From assembly GCA_037176845.1 (NCBI GenBank), contig JAYKXP010000158.1:1-64000 (forward strand): a stretch of DNA of 64,000 nucleotides, in the 5' to 3' direction. The position numbers and the translations under genes were made by a program. The DNA is from Paramarasmius palmivorus (taxonomy: Eukaryota; Basidiomycota; Agaricomycetes; Agaricales; Marasmiaceae). Below, piece after piece: positions 44,326-56,373 of this stretch (within the stretch, counting starts at the first letter, position 1; every line of letters begins with the position of its first letter). The notes under the pieces were generated by a model. It ran no database searches. It was not told the DNA's origin and was given only the letters and a program-made list of their open reading frames with translations.

Positions 44326-44639
44326 GTTGTTTAAAGCCAGCCTTTCCAAGATATCTTTTGTCACCTAAGTATGACAATTCTTGTATAAAGATTTGTACAG
44401 CATCGTGGTTCATTGTGATTATGATTATCTTCTGTTGTGAGCTGCACATGCAAACATTGCCAAAATTTCTGAACCTCACAATGAGCTCTTCAGAAGGAGA
44501 GAACTTCAATCTCCAAGACGATATGTACAGCAAGGACTGAGGGCTAGACCCCAGTAACCAAGAAGGTTGGTGACAGTTTGCCTCATGATCATGATTGACT
44601 GCTGAAAAGCACCATCTAGGCCAAAGCATCCCCTTTCAA

Positions 44640-45320
44640 GGCAGGACCAACTGTGACAAAGACTGCCATGAAGGGCAAGGGTGCATCAAAGAAGGTTTTG
44701 GCAAATCATAATGACAATGCAGAGGCTGAGATGAGTGGTATCATGGAAATGGACAAAGAAGAGGTCTCTGCTGCACAGGCACCCACTACCACAGCTGCTG
44801 CCAGTACTTCAAAGAAGAAAACAGTATCAGAAACATACATCAAGGTGCTCCCCCTAAGCCAAATCTTGTAGAGGCCTTATTAAAGCTTTTTGTAGGTTTC
44901 TCAACTGGTGCATATCTTAAAATGACCCGACTCATACATTGAAAGCATGGAGACTATCAAGAGGTACATACTATAAGCTGTGCTCCTCTCTTGTTATTTC
45001 TAAGTGCGGCCGGTTGGAGTACAAACATTCCTTGCTACAATCCTCTGTCTGTACCATGAAATGCCGAAAAAGCAGCAAATTTATGTCATTTTGCTGATGC
45101 GCCCCGCCACCCACCCCTGGTGGCACAGCTTCAAAGGCAAAGTTAAGCTCATATCAAAGAACAAGTATGATGTACATGACATCACTACAAAGATAGACAA
45201 CTCAATTGTTGAATCCACTGAGCTGCCGATTCATAAATGGACCCAAAACTTCAAAGCAGAATTAGAGGCTATGATGACCAACGAGAAAAGTACAGAAGGA
45301 TCAATCAAGGTAGGTGGTTC
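44640..45320 (+). pseudogene. DNA topoisomerase II gene fragments
   Basis: Two separated pieces resemble eukaryotic TOP2. The first has a basic Ala-rich N-tail, then KKTVSETYIK, a 50-nt intron-like gap (gtgctcc...tttttgtag, about 44845-44897), and VSQLVHILK-PDSYIESME, the start of the GHKL ATPase domain (SQLEHILKRPDTYIGS in intact enzymes). The second (about 45095-45308) has HPWWHSFKGKVKL, KNKYDVHDITTKID and ELPIHKWTQNFKAELEAM, from the breakage-reunion region, ending at a GSIK/gtaggt splice-donor-like site. A large part between the two pieces is missing. Retained introns point to DNA-level capture rather than reverse transcription. Confidence 0.65.
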
Positions 45321-45528
45321 TGACTTCAAAGAAATTTTTTGTCTAATGAAAGGTGACCTTGAAGGTGATACGACTCACGCAGGACTGTAGGTCCCTGTTT
45401 GACCCTTGTTTGTGCTACATCAATGGCATATTTGTACAGCATGGGCATGGGTGCTTATCCTGCCTTTCTCTGTGATGTTGTGCTCTGACAACTTCTCTGA
45501 TTCTTACTTGCCATGTTGACAACCACTA

Positions 45529-46016
45529 ATGTTCTACAAGCACTCAATAAACCCCTCTCCCCATGAACCCAGCTCTATCTATTGCTACCTTCTTCAAGAC
45601 ATGCACGACAGCAGTTTCCAGTTTAAGGTTGGTAGGACAAGGTGGGAAGTGAAGATTCATATTGGGGAATGGGAGGATTGTGACTATAAGATGGTAGAGT
45701 GGTATGAGGATGCAGTGTATGTGGGACATTGTCATTGAGTCAGTGAGTGATTTATTCTATTGTTTTTCCTTAGTTTTTCATTGTATTGCAGAGAGTGTCA
45801 TGCACAAAGCTCTCATGGCCATGGATTACTAATGCATTGAGAAGGACTGTGATTCATGTGAGTATCATTTCCAGTGTTCGACCTTTGGCCGATTGTCTAG
45901 CAGGTGATGCTACTCATCACAAGAAGTTTTTGCTATACCAAACCAGAACACATGGGAGGAGGTGATCAAGCCATTGATTGAAGAGGTGGCAGTGGAGGTG
46001 GAACATAGGGCTTAGT
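45529..46016 (+). pseudogene. T5orf172/GIY-YIG-like (DUF1766) gene fragment
   Basis: An open stretch has SSIYCYLLQDM and then SFQFKVGRTRWEVKIHIGEWED, the spacing of the first strand and the KVGRT motif of fungal DUF1766 / T5orf172 proteins. After an intron-like gap, a second part has VMHKALMAMDY-CIEKDCDSCEYHFQ, equivalent to the Leu-rich helix and C-x-x-C-x-x-H region of that family. A NTWEEVIKPLIEEVAVEVE tail ends with a stop at 46014. Stops occur between parts. The assignment rests on motif memory. Confidence 0.45.
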
Positions 46017-46261
46017 GTGGAACAGTTTCAGTGTATCATTTCTTGCTCTGTATCAATGCTTTGGAATGGGAAATTGAAGTGTATAGTCTATTGAGTTGTA
46101 CAAGCATAGTTGTATCAGAATAGTCCTGAATTGTTCATTAAATGCCAGATTTTGTGACAATGCTGATGTAGTCGGTTAATTTTCTTTGGGACACGTTGTA
46201 ACTCTGTGAATTGCATTGTAACGCATCCCAGCCAAGATAACACTTATACATCTACAAAAAA

Positions 46262-46435
46262 AAAACTGGACACCACATATCAGCAAAATCATGGGGTTGA
46301 GCCATTGGCTTAGCCAGTTCAAACTGGTTTGATGCCGAGCAGCTAAGTATGTGAGCAGCCCCGGGCTGTGAGCCATGCCGAGGCTCACGGTTCAAACCGG
46401 CCACAACCATAGCCAACCCATTGGCATCACTAGGA
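46262..46435. repeat. hAT 3' terminus with subterminal repeats
   Basis: GAGCC/GGCTC and GGTTCAAACCGG-type short inverted repeats end in GCCAACCCATTGGCATCACTA. That is the usual look of a hAT right end (TAGTGATGCCAATGGG when inverted). The matching left end was not found upstream of 43.2 kb, so the link to the transposase remnant at 43.2-44.3 kb is by position only. Confidence 0.55.
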
Positions 46436-47033
46436 ACATGTCTTTCTCCCTAAAATAGTCTGATATCACTCCAAGTCCAGAGGTTGCCTCATTTATACAA
46501 ATTTCTTCTGAACCAGGCCAGCTGTGTACTTTACCACACTCACTAGTAATCAGTTCATAGTAATAGAGGCAAACCTATCTTGACACAAAACATTTCCTGC
46601 AGTGAACATTTTCTGGTGTTTTTATCCTTGAGAAACCCTTCAGGATGAATCTGATTGGCTGATTATGGGTTTTTTTGAGCAAAGAAATGTATCCAAAAAC
46701 ACCAAGTGTTTTGTTTGTGCAGAAACATCTTTTTGAATAGTTATCCGACTATCAGACACTAATTTCTTTTGGGTGTGTATGGAGCTTGTGAGAAAATCAT
46801 CATGTTGTCTAAGTTGCTTCTCAGTCATTACAATTTCGTGAGGATTATAAAATGATGTTAGTCAATGTACATACAACAAACACATATACAGGTGTTGTGC
46901 AGAGAAATCAAGGGATGGAAACTGGTATGGGTAACCAAGTCTTGGGACATTACAGACGTGCAGACGAGAATAACAGACTTCGGGTAAGACCAAGTCATAC
47001 TAATTGCTAATGTAACTCCACTCTATTTCCACT
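46436..47033. other. Spacer between transposon block and PMA1
   Basis: No gene is supported. The side nearest 47033 would contain the 3' untranslated region and polyadenylation site of the minus-strand ATPase gene. Confidence 0.4.
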
Positions 47034-50000
47034 CTAAGCCGCGGTCCTACTCGGGTTTCTTGCCAATACTTGACCAGCACTTTGAGCTTGGTGGCTGCTG
47101 AAGCGCTGCAACTCCTCGGGCTTGATAGAGACACGCCCCCCAAATCCGACCTTGCGTGCCGCCCGTCTGAGGAAGCCAACCCGATTGGAGTACAGAGATT
47201 CGTGGATGGAAGCAGCACGAGATTGAGTACGAGTGATAGGAACGCCGTCGCCCACACGGGCTGCGGCCTTGGCGGCAGCAGCTTGACGGCGTTGACGGAG
47301 GTACTTGATGACAGTAGCCTTCATGGCAAACTTGATCCAGTCGAGAGGAATGAACCAGATGATGTTCTACACATCAAACGTTAGCTTACAGTAGTAAAAT
47401 AGGAAATAAAACAGCGTACCCAGACCCAAACGATACCAATCCAGCCTCCGGAAATACTGTGAATGTTGGTGAAACCCCAGTCACCGTACGCGGCAATGAT
47501 CGAAGAAATCAATTGAGCAACACAGAAGGCACCCATGAGAGCAAACGAAGGTCGCTCCATGAAGAAAAATCCATGTGAACGTGTGACGAAGATAAGGGCC
47601 TGGGAGATGATAGCGACTTGAAGGTAAACGACCATGTGAAGGGAACGATCGTTGGCCTGGACAGGAATGGTCTCGAGACTGACACCGAACTTGTCCTGGA
47701 AGAAGGTGGTCTCCAAGATGACGACCACGAGAATGATCCTGTGCACAAGTCAATATAAGTCGCTACAATGGAAGTGAAGACGTACGTGGAAACAGTGAGG
47801 TAGATACCATAAGCGACAGCAAAGGCAAAGATCTCTGCCAGATCCCAACTATCCGGTGTGTTGGACGGCAGTACACGATCGACGGACAAGGTCATGATGG
47901 TACCATCGTTGAGCAGGGCAATGATCAGAATCATGAAGGGAGGGAAGTCAAATTGGTAGGCAAAGGCAAGGATGGCGAAGCAGACGACGATACGGATGGT
48001 AACAGCACAAGCGTAGATTGAGTAGTTCCTCATACGCTGGAAGATGATACGAGAACCGCGAATGGCATGCACGATGGTAGAGAGACCAGGCTCAGTGAGC
48101 ACAATATCTGCAGCACCACGAGCAGCATCGGTAGCACCCTCGACGGCAATGCCGACATTGGCACGAGATAAGGCAGGAGCGTCGTTAGCACCGTCACCAG
48201 TCATGGCACAAAGGTGTCCAAGACCCTGGAGACGTTTGACGATCTCATACTTGTGTTCGGGGAACACGCCAGCGAAACCATCGGCATCTAAAATCATCTC
48301 ATCCAATGAGCCATGCTTTCCACCTGGAGCAGGTCCATCCTTCAAGACCTTGGCGGGGTACATGTGGTCACCGAGACCAAGACGACGGCCAGTTTCTTTC
48401 GCAATGGCGAGCTGATCACCGGTCACCATCTTGACTTTAACGCCGAGAGCAATGGCATCGTCGATGGTCTGCTTGGTATCGTCACGAGGGGGATCGAAGA
48501 TGGCGAGCAATCCAATGAGCTCGAAGCCATTGCCCTCAGCCTCAGGATCATCACCGTCAAGCTCCTCGTAGGCAACAGCCAACGCACGAAGTCCACGGGT
48601 AGCGTATTCCTCAACGTCGGCTTCAAGCTTGTTCTCAAGCTCCTCGGTCTTGTTACGGGTGCAAAGCTCGATGATGATACCAGTCATACCCTTGGTAACA
48701 CGCTTGAGCTTGCCAGTCGCCTCCTCGCGGTAGGTGATCTCGGTACGTTTGTCGACTGGGTTGAAAGGCTTGAAATCGAGAAGCTTAATGCCGGCGCGGG
48801 CCCTGGCTACGTCGCCTAGTGCCTGAACAACGGACGCGTCGATCGCATCCTGATTCTCGGTACGGGAAGCATAGGCAGCGAGGAGGATGACATCGTCCGC
48901 GGAGAAGGGGCCGTAGGTACGGATGGTGTTCCTATCGATAGTTAGCTTGTTGGTAGTAAGAGTACCGGTCTTGTCGGAACAGAGGATGGTGACACCAGCC
49001 AACTCTTCGATAGCTGTGATACGAGTGACGATAGCCTTATGTTTGGCGAGCTGCTGAGCACCGACGGCGAGGGTGACGGACAACACAGTGGGCATGGCAA
49101 TGGGGATACCACCGATCAAGAGGACAAGGATGTTGTCGAGACCACGACGGTAGCTGTAATGGAAGGCGGGATACAAAATGACGATTTCGAGGACGACGAA
49201 AAGACCAATGGACACCAAACAGAAGGAACCAATTTGAGCCAAGATCTTCTGTAAGTGACCGGTGGTATCGTCATCTTGACCAACAAGCGAGGCCGCACGA
49301 CCGAAGAAAGTGTTGGCACCAGTGGAGATGACAACACCCTCGGCTTCACCCTGTTTGCAAGTGGAACCACTGAAACGGAAGGTTAATTTCGGCCCCGGAA
49401 AGTGCCAAACCGGAAGAACAACTCACGAGAAACATTGATCTCCCGCCTTCTTGGCCTGAGGAAGCGATTCACCAGTGAGGGCGGCTTGGTCAATAGAGAC
49501 GTTGATGGCCTCAGTGAGACGAGAGTCGGCGGGGACAATGTCACCAATCTTGAAGGAAATCATGTCACCAGGAACCAATTCTGAGGACTCTATCTCGGAC
49601 CATTGTCCATTGCGCTTAACTTTGGCCTTGGGTGCGAGAGAGTCCATCAGAGCCTTGACAGCATTTCCAGCGTTACGCTCTTCGTAGAAACCGATGAGGG
49701 AGTTGACGAAGAGCAGGAGAACGATACCGACAAAATCGGGCCAGTCTGGGGGTCTGCCTCCACCATTGGACAGGACGATAGCGACAAGAGCAGCACCCTC
49801 CATGACCCAGGAAAGAGGATTCCACATGAAACCCAAGAACTACAAAGGAATACTTAGCAGAGGTAACAATACCACAGAAATAGTATTCACCTGTAGGAAA
49901 GGATTCTGTTCTTCGGCCTCCAGCTTGTTGGGTCCGAACAGTTCAAGACGGCGCTTTGCCTCGTCCTGTGAGAGACCTTCCTCGTCGCATTGAAGCAACT

Positions 50001-50343
50001 TGAAGACGTCGTCAATGACAATGGTCTCTAGATCCACTTTTTCTTTGTCGTAAAGATCCTCAGCACGAAGTTGTATCTAGATGAGAGTGAGACGCGAAGC
50101 TCAGGTCAAAAAGTGTTGTAAACGCACAGTTGACATGTCTACATTAGCATCTGAAGAATCAAGCGTAAAAGAAAGTCAGGAATAACGGCGAGTATCAGGA
50201 TAAACAATCCACGTACGGGTAGGAGCTTCATTGTCATGTTCAAAGTCCTTGTATTCCCTCTTCTTTTTTTCCGGCTCAGTGTTGGCGGTTGGAGTAGGGT
50301 TCTCGCCCTGTGGGCCGGGTTCCTTTTCAACGTTGGATGCCAT
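47034..50343 (-). CDS. PMA1: Plasma-membrane H+-transporting P-type ATPase
   Basis: It pumps protons out of the cell, using ATP, and sets the membrane potential for nutrient uptake. Seven exons can be drawn: 50343-50217, 50150-50128 (23 nt), 50076-49891, 49839-49427, 49369-47786, 47738-47420 and 47366-47034. Together they total 2985 nt, or 994 residues, the usual fungal length. Signatures are LTGES in the actuator domain, the phosphorylated Asp in [11 protein letters not shown] at about residue 382, [10 protein letters not shown], the hinge [12 protein letters not shown], and a P3A-type ten-helix layout including [13 protein letters not shown] in helix M4. The N-terminus is acidic/Lys-rich. 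The C-terminus is an Arg-rich tail likely to be the autoinhibitory domain. The frame is intact, and the gene starts the intact genic part of the window. Confidence 0.95.
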
Positions 50344-51142
50344 AGTCTAGAAGGAGGCTTTCGCCTAGGATGATGAAGAGGTCACGAAAAGGGAGAAGCC
50401 CTCAAAGGACACTACGCTGTTGAGGAGAACAACACAGAAAGTGGTGGTGAGAGAAGGAAATGTAGTCGGATTCCGGGGCGAGTTATGTGCCCTTTTACCT
50501 GGTAACAGTGCCAAACAAAGAAAGTCCGCGAAAGCGTAAACCCGCTCTTCAAATTGTGCTCCATCCCAAGCCCGGACTATACACACCTTCTCTCCGCTCT
50601 ACAGCCGTGGAGTTTACAGATGAGAAGGCCCAGGGTGATTCTACTCACAGCCTGTTTCAATGAAGATGTCGGAAAACCCAATACATGTTCTCTTCCTGTT
50701 CGTTCCGGCAATGCGGGAGTTACAAAAATAACTTCCGGTTGCAAAGTCCAATCAGGACTTTGGCATTCAATGCGGCCTTTTCCTTCCTCCCACAGTGGAC
50801 CCACACATACATGTTTTCAGAGCATTCAGATGTCCAGAAGGTGTCCCTCGCTCTGCTGATCTAAAGACCTGAAGACTACTGAGGCAACGCGCAATACGCG
50901 CGCTCAAGTGCCTAAATTTGGCTTGTATAGACGCTCTCCGAATCCTTCGGCGATACGAGGACTTCGCGTGCACGAAGTTGGTTACCCGTCGTCAGGATGA
51001 ATTTAGGCCCACAAATTCATTATTACATATAGCGACACTCCACAATCGCGTTCATAAAGACAAAATGATTCAAGAATAGCGAAAACACAGCAAGGCCAAG
51101 AAATAGAGTAAGCGATACCATAAAGTCCCTCAGTCCTCATGA
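50344..51142. other. Intergenic region: PMA1 promoter and DUF3433 gene 3' end
   Basis: Both flanking genes are on the minus strand, so the left part holds the PMA1 5' leader and promoter, and the right part the terminator of the DUF3433 gene. No clear TATA box or other element was recognised. Confidence 0.4.
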
Positions 51143-54012
51143 TTACTCCCTAGGGCTCTTCGGACTCCTCAACCCTGCACCTTCCTCGCCCCTGAACACC
51201 GAAATCCTCCGACCACCTCTTTGTAATGCCTCAAACACACTCTTCCTTCGTCCCACCAAATCAACCTGTGTCGGCGTACTCGCATACTCATACCCGTCTT
51301 CGCCCTCCATCACAATCTTCATCGTCTTGGGATCGATTCTAAACTTCTTACTCTTCAACATCTTCTTCATCTCATCCTCATCTGCTGAGCCACCACCTAG
51401 ACCAGACAAGAGCTGTCCCATGCCTGTTTGTCCACCAATGGAGACGGCCGAAGCGATGGTACCGGGTTCATGACGTAGGCGGAGATTGCGGCGTTCGTGA
51501 CGGTGGACAATATGTACGCAGCAGGCGACGATGGAGACGGTTATGAGGCCCGCAGCAAGGAGGTGAACTGCGACAGAACTGTATGGATAGAAAGAGTCAG
51601 CACTTTGTAAAGCGGATGTTGGAGTTGATGCTACCTCAAAAACAGCCTCTTGACTGTCGTCTTGATGCCCACCGTAATGCTCTCCTGCGCAGGTACAAAG
51701 TAGATGTCCCTAGCAAGTAGAGACAGGTATATAGTCTGCAAGTCACGTCCTTCAGCACAGTCAAGTAGCAAAATCAGAGTAATACTCACATATACGCCCG
51801 TACTCAAACCAACAAATCGATCCGCCGCGAAACTCCCCTCGATACCCTCAGGACTCTCTACAGCTCGTTGGAAGATCGCTGCGGGCATGGTCAACTGAAT
51901 AGCTTGCTTCCTGCTATTGATGGTCCTAAAATCTCATGTCAGAGAGGCATCGTACAGGAGTAGAGAAAACATACGAGTCACTGTCGGTGACGTTTGCAGG
52001 GAAATCAATCCCATTATACGCTCGACTTTGGAGCGTGTCCAGACTCGCCGCTTGAGACGAAAAGTTGCTAAGAGGACCCTGCTCGACAACCTTTGTAACA
52101 TTCCCACTTCCCAAATCAATAGTGACCGCGACATCGAAGAGTTGGAATCTGGGGGTACAAATCGTCGCAGAAGATCGGGCACTGGGTTGGTACCTAGAAA
52201 CACAACCTCTTAAGCCAATGTTCGTGAGATACAACAAAGAATACGCACGTAAAGAACCAAAATACCACTGGTCTGAACTGCGGTTCTACATTCGCAAATT
52301 CGCCAGAAGTGCAATTTGCCGCAGTAGCACCAAAGAGATTTGGGCCTGTCCTCGAAACAGTCCAGTTCAAACCGCATCCGTCTCTTTCAACACTGTTGTT
52401 CCACTCTCCGTTTCCGCCAACCTGCACCATGGTCGGTTCGACAGGTTGACAGCCGGGGTCGGTCTTGATTGCAGTAGCGTTGACAAATATGGATGTTCCA
52501 TTACGAGTCACATCGGGCATCTATGCGGCAGCAGTTAGATAGGAATGGAGGCAAAAAGCATAAGACCCACATCAAACTGCATGATTGTGTACAACCCATT
52601 AGTGAATGCGGGCTGCGGAAGATTAAACAAGGCTGTAGCGCCTGCAAAGCCTGCACTGGACAAGAACGCTATTCAAGGTGTTGAGGTGAGTGTACAGCGG
52701 ATCATGAGAACGAGTCCATACCAGTCAGGTCACTGAATGCAGCATTTTGATTCAAGCCCAGGATGGTCTTAGTGTTTACTGTTGCATCTACAACAATGAC
52801 GGATCAGGAATCTGTCAAAGACGGGACCTATTCTGCTCACCTGGTAAACTCCACCAAGTGTCCCTGACGTTCAGTAAAGCAGCCGAGAGGGGTTGGAAAG
52901 AAAGACTGGTGAGCAGCATCAAAGATGCCAAAAAGACTGTGAAATGCCGATTGGATAATGCATGAATCCAGACGACAAAATTACTAGAAGCACGACTGAG
53001 ATCGGGAATGTATAATGTTAGAAAGTCAAACATACTTGGTTCGGGTATAGTCTAACAACAAGCTTCGATGAGGCGGGGAATCTCCATGAACCAAATCGAC
53101 ATATGGCTGGAATGGACTTCATTAGCACAACACTAGAAGGCATTCGACGTGTCAAACCAAACTCGCCTGCATCTTCTTGATTTCGATGTCGGTCCAGGTC
53201 CACATGGCCACAATCTAATAATACCAAGTTAGCGACCCACGAGTTGAAATGTTCCTTTGGGGACCTACAAACATCGCCACTATTACGGGCGGCAGTGTCT
53301 GAAGACATCAATTAGTCGGTGAAGCCGGTGGTGATGGACAAGGTAAGAGCGCACATAAACGTAATGCCAGACACTTGCTTGGTTATTCGTTGGGTCTCCT
53401 CTGACAGCGAAACCTGGAACATAAGCGTGAGCTTCGATCAAATAGCTGCGATGCATGCTGAACACACCGTTGTTTTTGTTACTGAAATGGAGTGCGACCT
53501 CCAATCCAATCGCGAGAAGGATAAGTATGACGACAAAGGTAAGCCAAAACCAAGGTCTGAGAGGCAGGGGTATCCATGGTTTTCCCGCTCGGTCATCTAA
53601 ATGAGGCATTGATCTGTATCGAACGCTCAACATGAAGATGAGAACGTACCTTTACCCTTTGGTGCATCCCAACTCTTCCTCTTGTCCTCACTTGGATAAT
53701 TGGCAAATTGAACGTGAGCATCTGAATGCGAGTCGAGCAAGCGTTGGTTGGGTGTCCCAGGCGGGGAGTCCGGTGGTTGCTGCGATAATGTCAGTGAAAT
53801 GAAGCGAGTCGACGGATATGGGAGTCTCTGCTTACCGGGGGATACTGAGGGGTCGTAGGGGTCGTTGGCATTGCAGCGCCCCTGGGAAGAGACTGAGCGA
53901 CTGAGGTGGTCTTGTTTTCGAGTGCACCGTTCTCGTCTGCCACGGTTGTCATCTCAGAGTTGTAGGAATGGCCAGCCCGCTGCTGCGCGGGATGAGTGGG
54001 CGAGGAAGACAT
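51143..54012 (-). CDS. DUF3433-family multi-pass membrane protein
   Basis: Function unknown; the family is fungal. Starting at ATG 54012 (MSSSPTHPAQQ), a Ser/Thr/Pro-rich cytosolic N-terminus is followed by a membrane segment beginning WFWLTFVVILILL. HYVY-TLPPVIVAMF comes next, and then the family signature MWTWTDIEIKKMQ-PYVDLVHGDSPPHRS-LLLDYTR, which appears when introns are removed. One of these introns has a GC donor (CAG/gcgagt, about 53155). Next come SNRHFTVFLASLMLL, a long extracellular part with several N-x-S/T sites, a late membrane segment near 51560-51520 and a basic cytosolic tail to 51143. There are around ten or more exons with 50-60 nt introns, so exon limits are approximate. 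No breaks were seen. Confidence 0.75.
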
Positions 54013-56373
54013 GCGGGATGGGCGTTTGGTCGTGAAGGGTTCGTGAAAAGATGGCCGCCAATGCCGTACAAGAAGACTTGTTGATGAGAGATGGAATCTC
54101 GGTTGGGGGACCTGGCAGGGCAGATATTGAGGATTTAAGAGATTTTTGACAACAAAGGAGATGAGATATGGGCTATCAGATGCTTGATGCGCTCGGCACC
54201 GTCCTTGAAGACGTGGGGACCACGATGCGAAAAAGACAGCATGAGGCGCCGTTTGAGGTTTTATAAGAACAAAGAAAGCAAGGAACGTGTCCCAAGACAC
54301 CGCCCGCAATATTAGCGCTGGCTACCGGGCATAGCCACAACGGCTTCCTCGGTTGGTAAACAAGAGATTGAGTGAGACATGACTGTGAAGCACACAGCCA
54401 TCTACTGTCGAGCTCCCAGCTTTTTTGAAGGAAGAGTCGAAACGGGAGGGACGATTTGAAGTTTGAACGAGGCTCTCATGTTTCTCGCGCAATATAGACG
54501 CGACTCTTTTCGCCATGACCACCATCGTCTTTCTTCGAGCAAACCTCCAGCGAAATCCACAAACTCGACTCGACCCAAAACAAGTGCGATCTCCGAGGAG
54601 AATTGAATGGTAATATTATTGGTGAGTCCTACAGCCTCCTACATACAGCGTGTAGCCGAAACTCAAAAATCGCTAGACCAGCAGCAACCTATTAACCCGA
54701 CTTGACATCGTCACACTTCAGCTCCGTTGCTCTCGAACCTTCTGGGTGTGGAGTCTTAACGCGTAACCTGCATCCCCTATCAGCCCGTCACCCACTACTG
54801 TATTCATGATACCCCATTTCAAATGTGTCTCCAGTGCGTGTTCAACGGGCCGTGCACCACACTCTGCAGCAACCAATTTCCTTCGTTTCCATCTGAACAG
54901 GCCTTGTATTCCTGCATAAAGGAACGAAAATGCTGCGACGGTAAATCTCAAGAGCGTTGAAAACGGAGAGGCTCTGATTACACGACATGGTTTCAGACGA
55001 GGTAGTCAAACTTACTAGATTGTTTGCAAAAGGCACTGAGCACTCAATAGAACCTTTTCTCGGCTTTTGTCAAACTTGGACAAGTTTCATACTCGAAAAA
55101 GAACACATTTGACTCCATTCTATCGATCAAGGAAACGGTACACTGCAATTGAACTTGCGACCCGTTGGTGAGCTCAACTTAAACGTTTTACAGGCTTATC
55201 TTCCTGACTAGACATTTCTCCCTTCCCTTTAAGGCGCATTTCCCGAAAAAACGATCACGTCTCAAGAGTATGACACAGCCGAAAACAAAGCCCTATATCA
55301 ATCATCCCCGCGACTTTCTCTCGCATCTCTGTTTTTTCACAGTAGAATAACATTGAGGCGCGGACGTCTGAATAGCTAGTGTAGACGGCCACCGGCGTTT
55401 CCGCATATCAAGACGAGATGTTAGTCCTTTGTCGCTGAATACGTGCGCACTTTCACCTGTTCCTCTTCGGGAGTACTCACCTTATGGCTCACAGCTACCT
55501 AACCTGACGTATGCAATAGTATCCAATCTGTTATAAACGAATATCATGATGGCTTAAGGGATGAAATTGTAGGTACGATGAAAGTGTCAGAGATGGGAAG
55601 GTTAGCTGGGCTTCGCTTTGGTATGAATAGTCTCTGGGATCCATTAACCCGCAAATTATCCACGCCCTTGATGTATCCATCCTCTTCATCGTTCCTTATC
55701 AATCTTCCCGTTTGTAACCGAATCTCGTTCAGAAACTGATTCTACCTAATTGGAAATAGGTACTACCATACTACCATTTAAAGTTGGTGAAAGCAGGAGC
55801 ATACTAGTCAAAGATGCGCCCAGATTTCTCCAAAGCCACTTCCGATATCCCGATGGGTGCTCAGCTGTGCCGCTATAACACAATTGAACGTAAATGCGAG
55901 GATATACGCAGGTGCGAGTGTAGTCTTGGGAAGAGGTCATGCGGGGGAATCTCGGATAAATTATTGGCCGTTTCCTCAACGCCACTTCAACCAACCATAC
56001 CTCAAAATCTAGTGCCACAGTCATTCATGAATTTTGTTTCAACAAACTCTGAGGCTCAATAAATATATGTCAGAGCCCTGTGCGTCCGTACATACTGGCT
56101 GTGGAGCTTTACCTGCAGGTACCTTTGGCTTTCTTTTCTTGTCCCCATCTGTTGGCTGAATTCACTCCTCTCCAATCTGTAGATCCAGCAATATCACTTG
56201 ACCGACCTCATGGCCATGTCACTTGTTCATCCCTTCTGAGAAAACCTTGAGTATTATACAAGCGTAACTCACGTGCGGGAAAACCTCGGAGAAACTCATC
56301 TGAAGCCTTTTTAAACCTACATTTGCCCTTCTCCTGCCCCACAACCATTTCTTCTTTACCTTACACTTGTAAC
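54013..56373. other. Divergent intergenic region
   Basis: It lies between the minus-strand DUF3433 gene and the plus-strand DUF1479 gene and should hold both promoters. Short open frames (for example 54951-54718 on the minus strand) have no recognisable domain and are not called. A pyrimidine-rich leader (ccttctcctgccccac, about 56327) precedes the downstream ATG. Confidence 0.4.

Noticed and set aside
48044..48819. Plus-strand open frames opposite the ATPase gene
   Set aside because: They are shadows of the codon bias of PMA1 on the other strand.
54718..55036. Small minus-strand frames in the divergent intergenic region
   Set aside because: Short, overlapping in different frames, no domain and no consistent intron-exon model.
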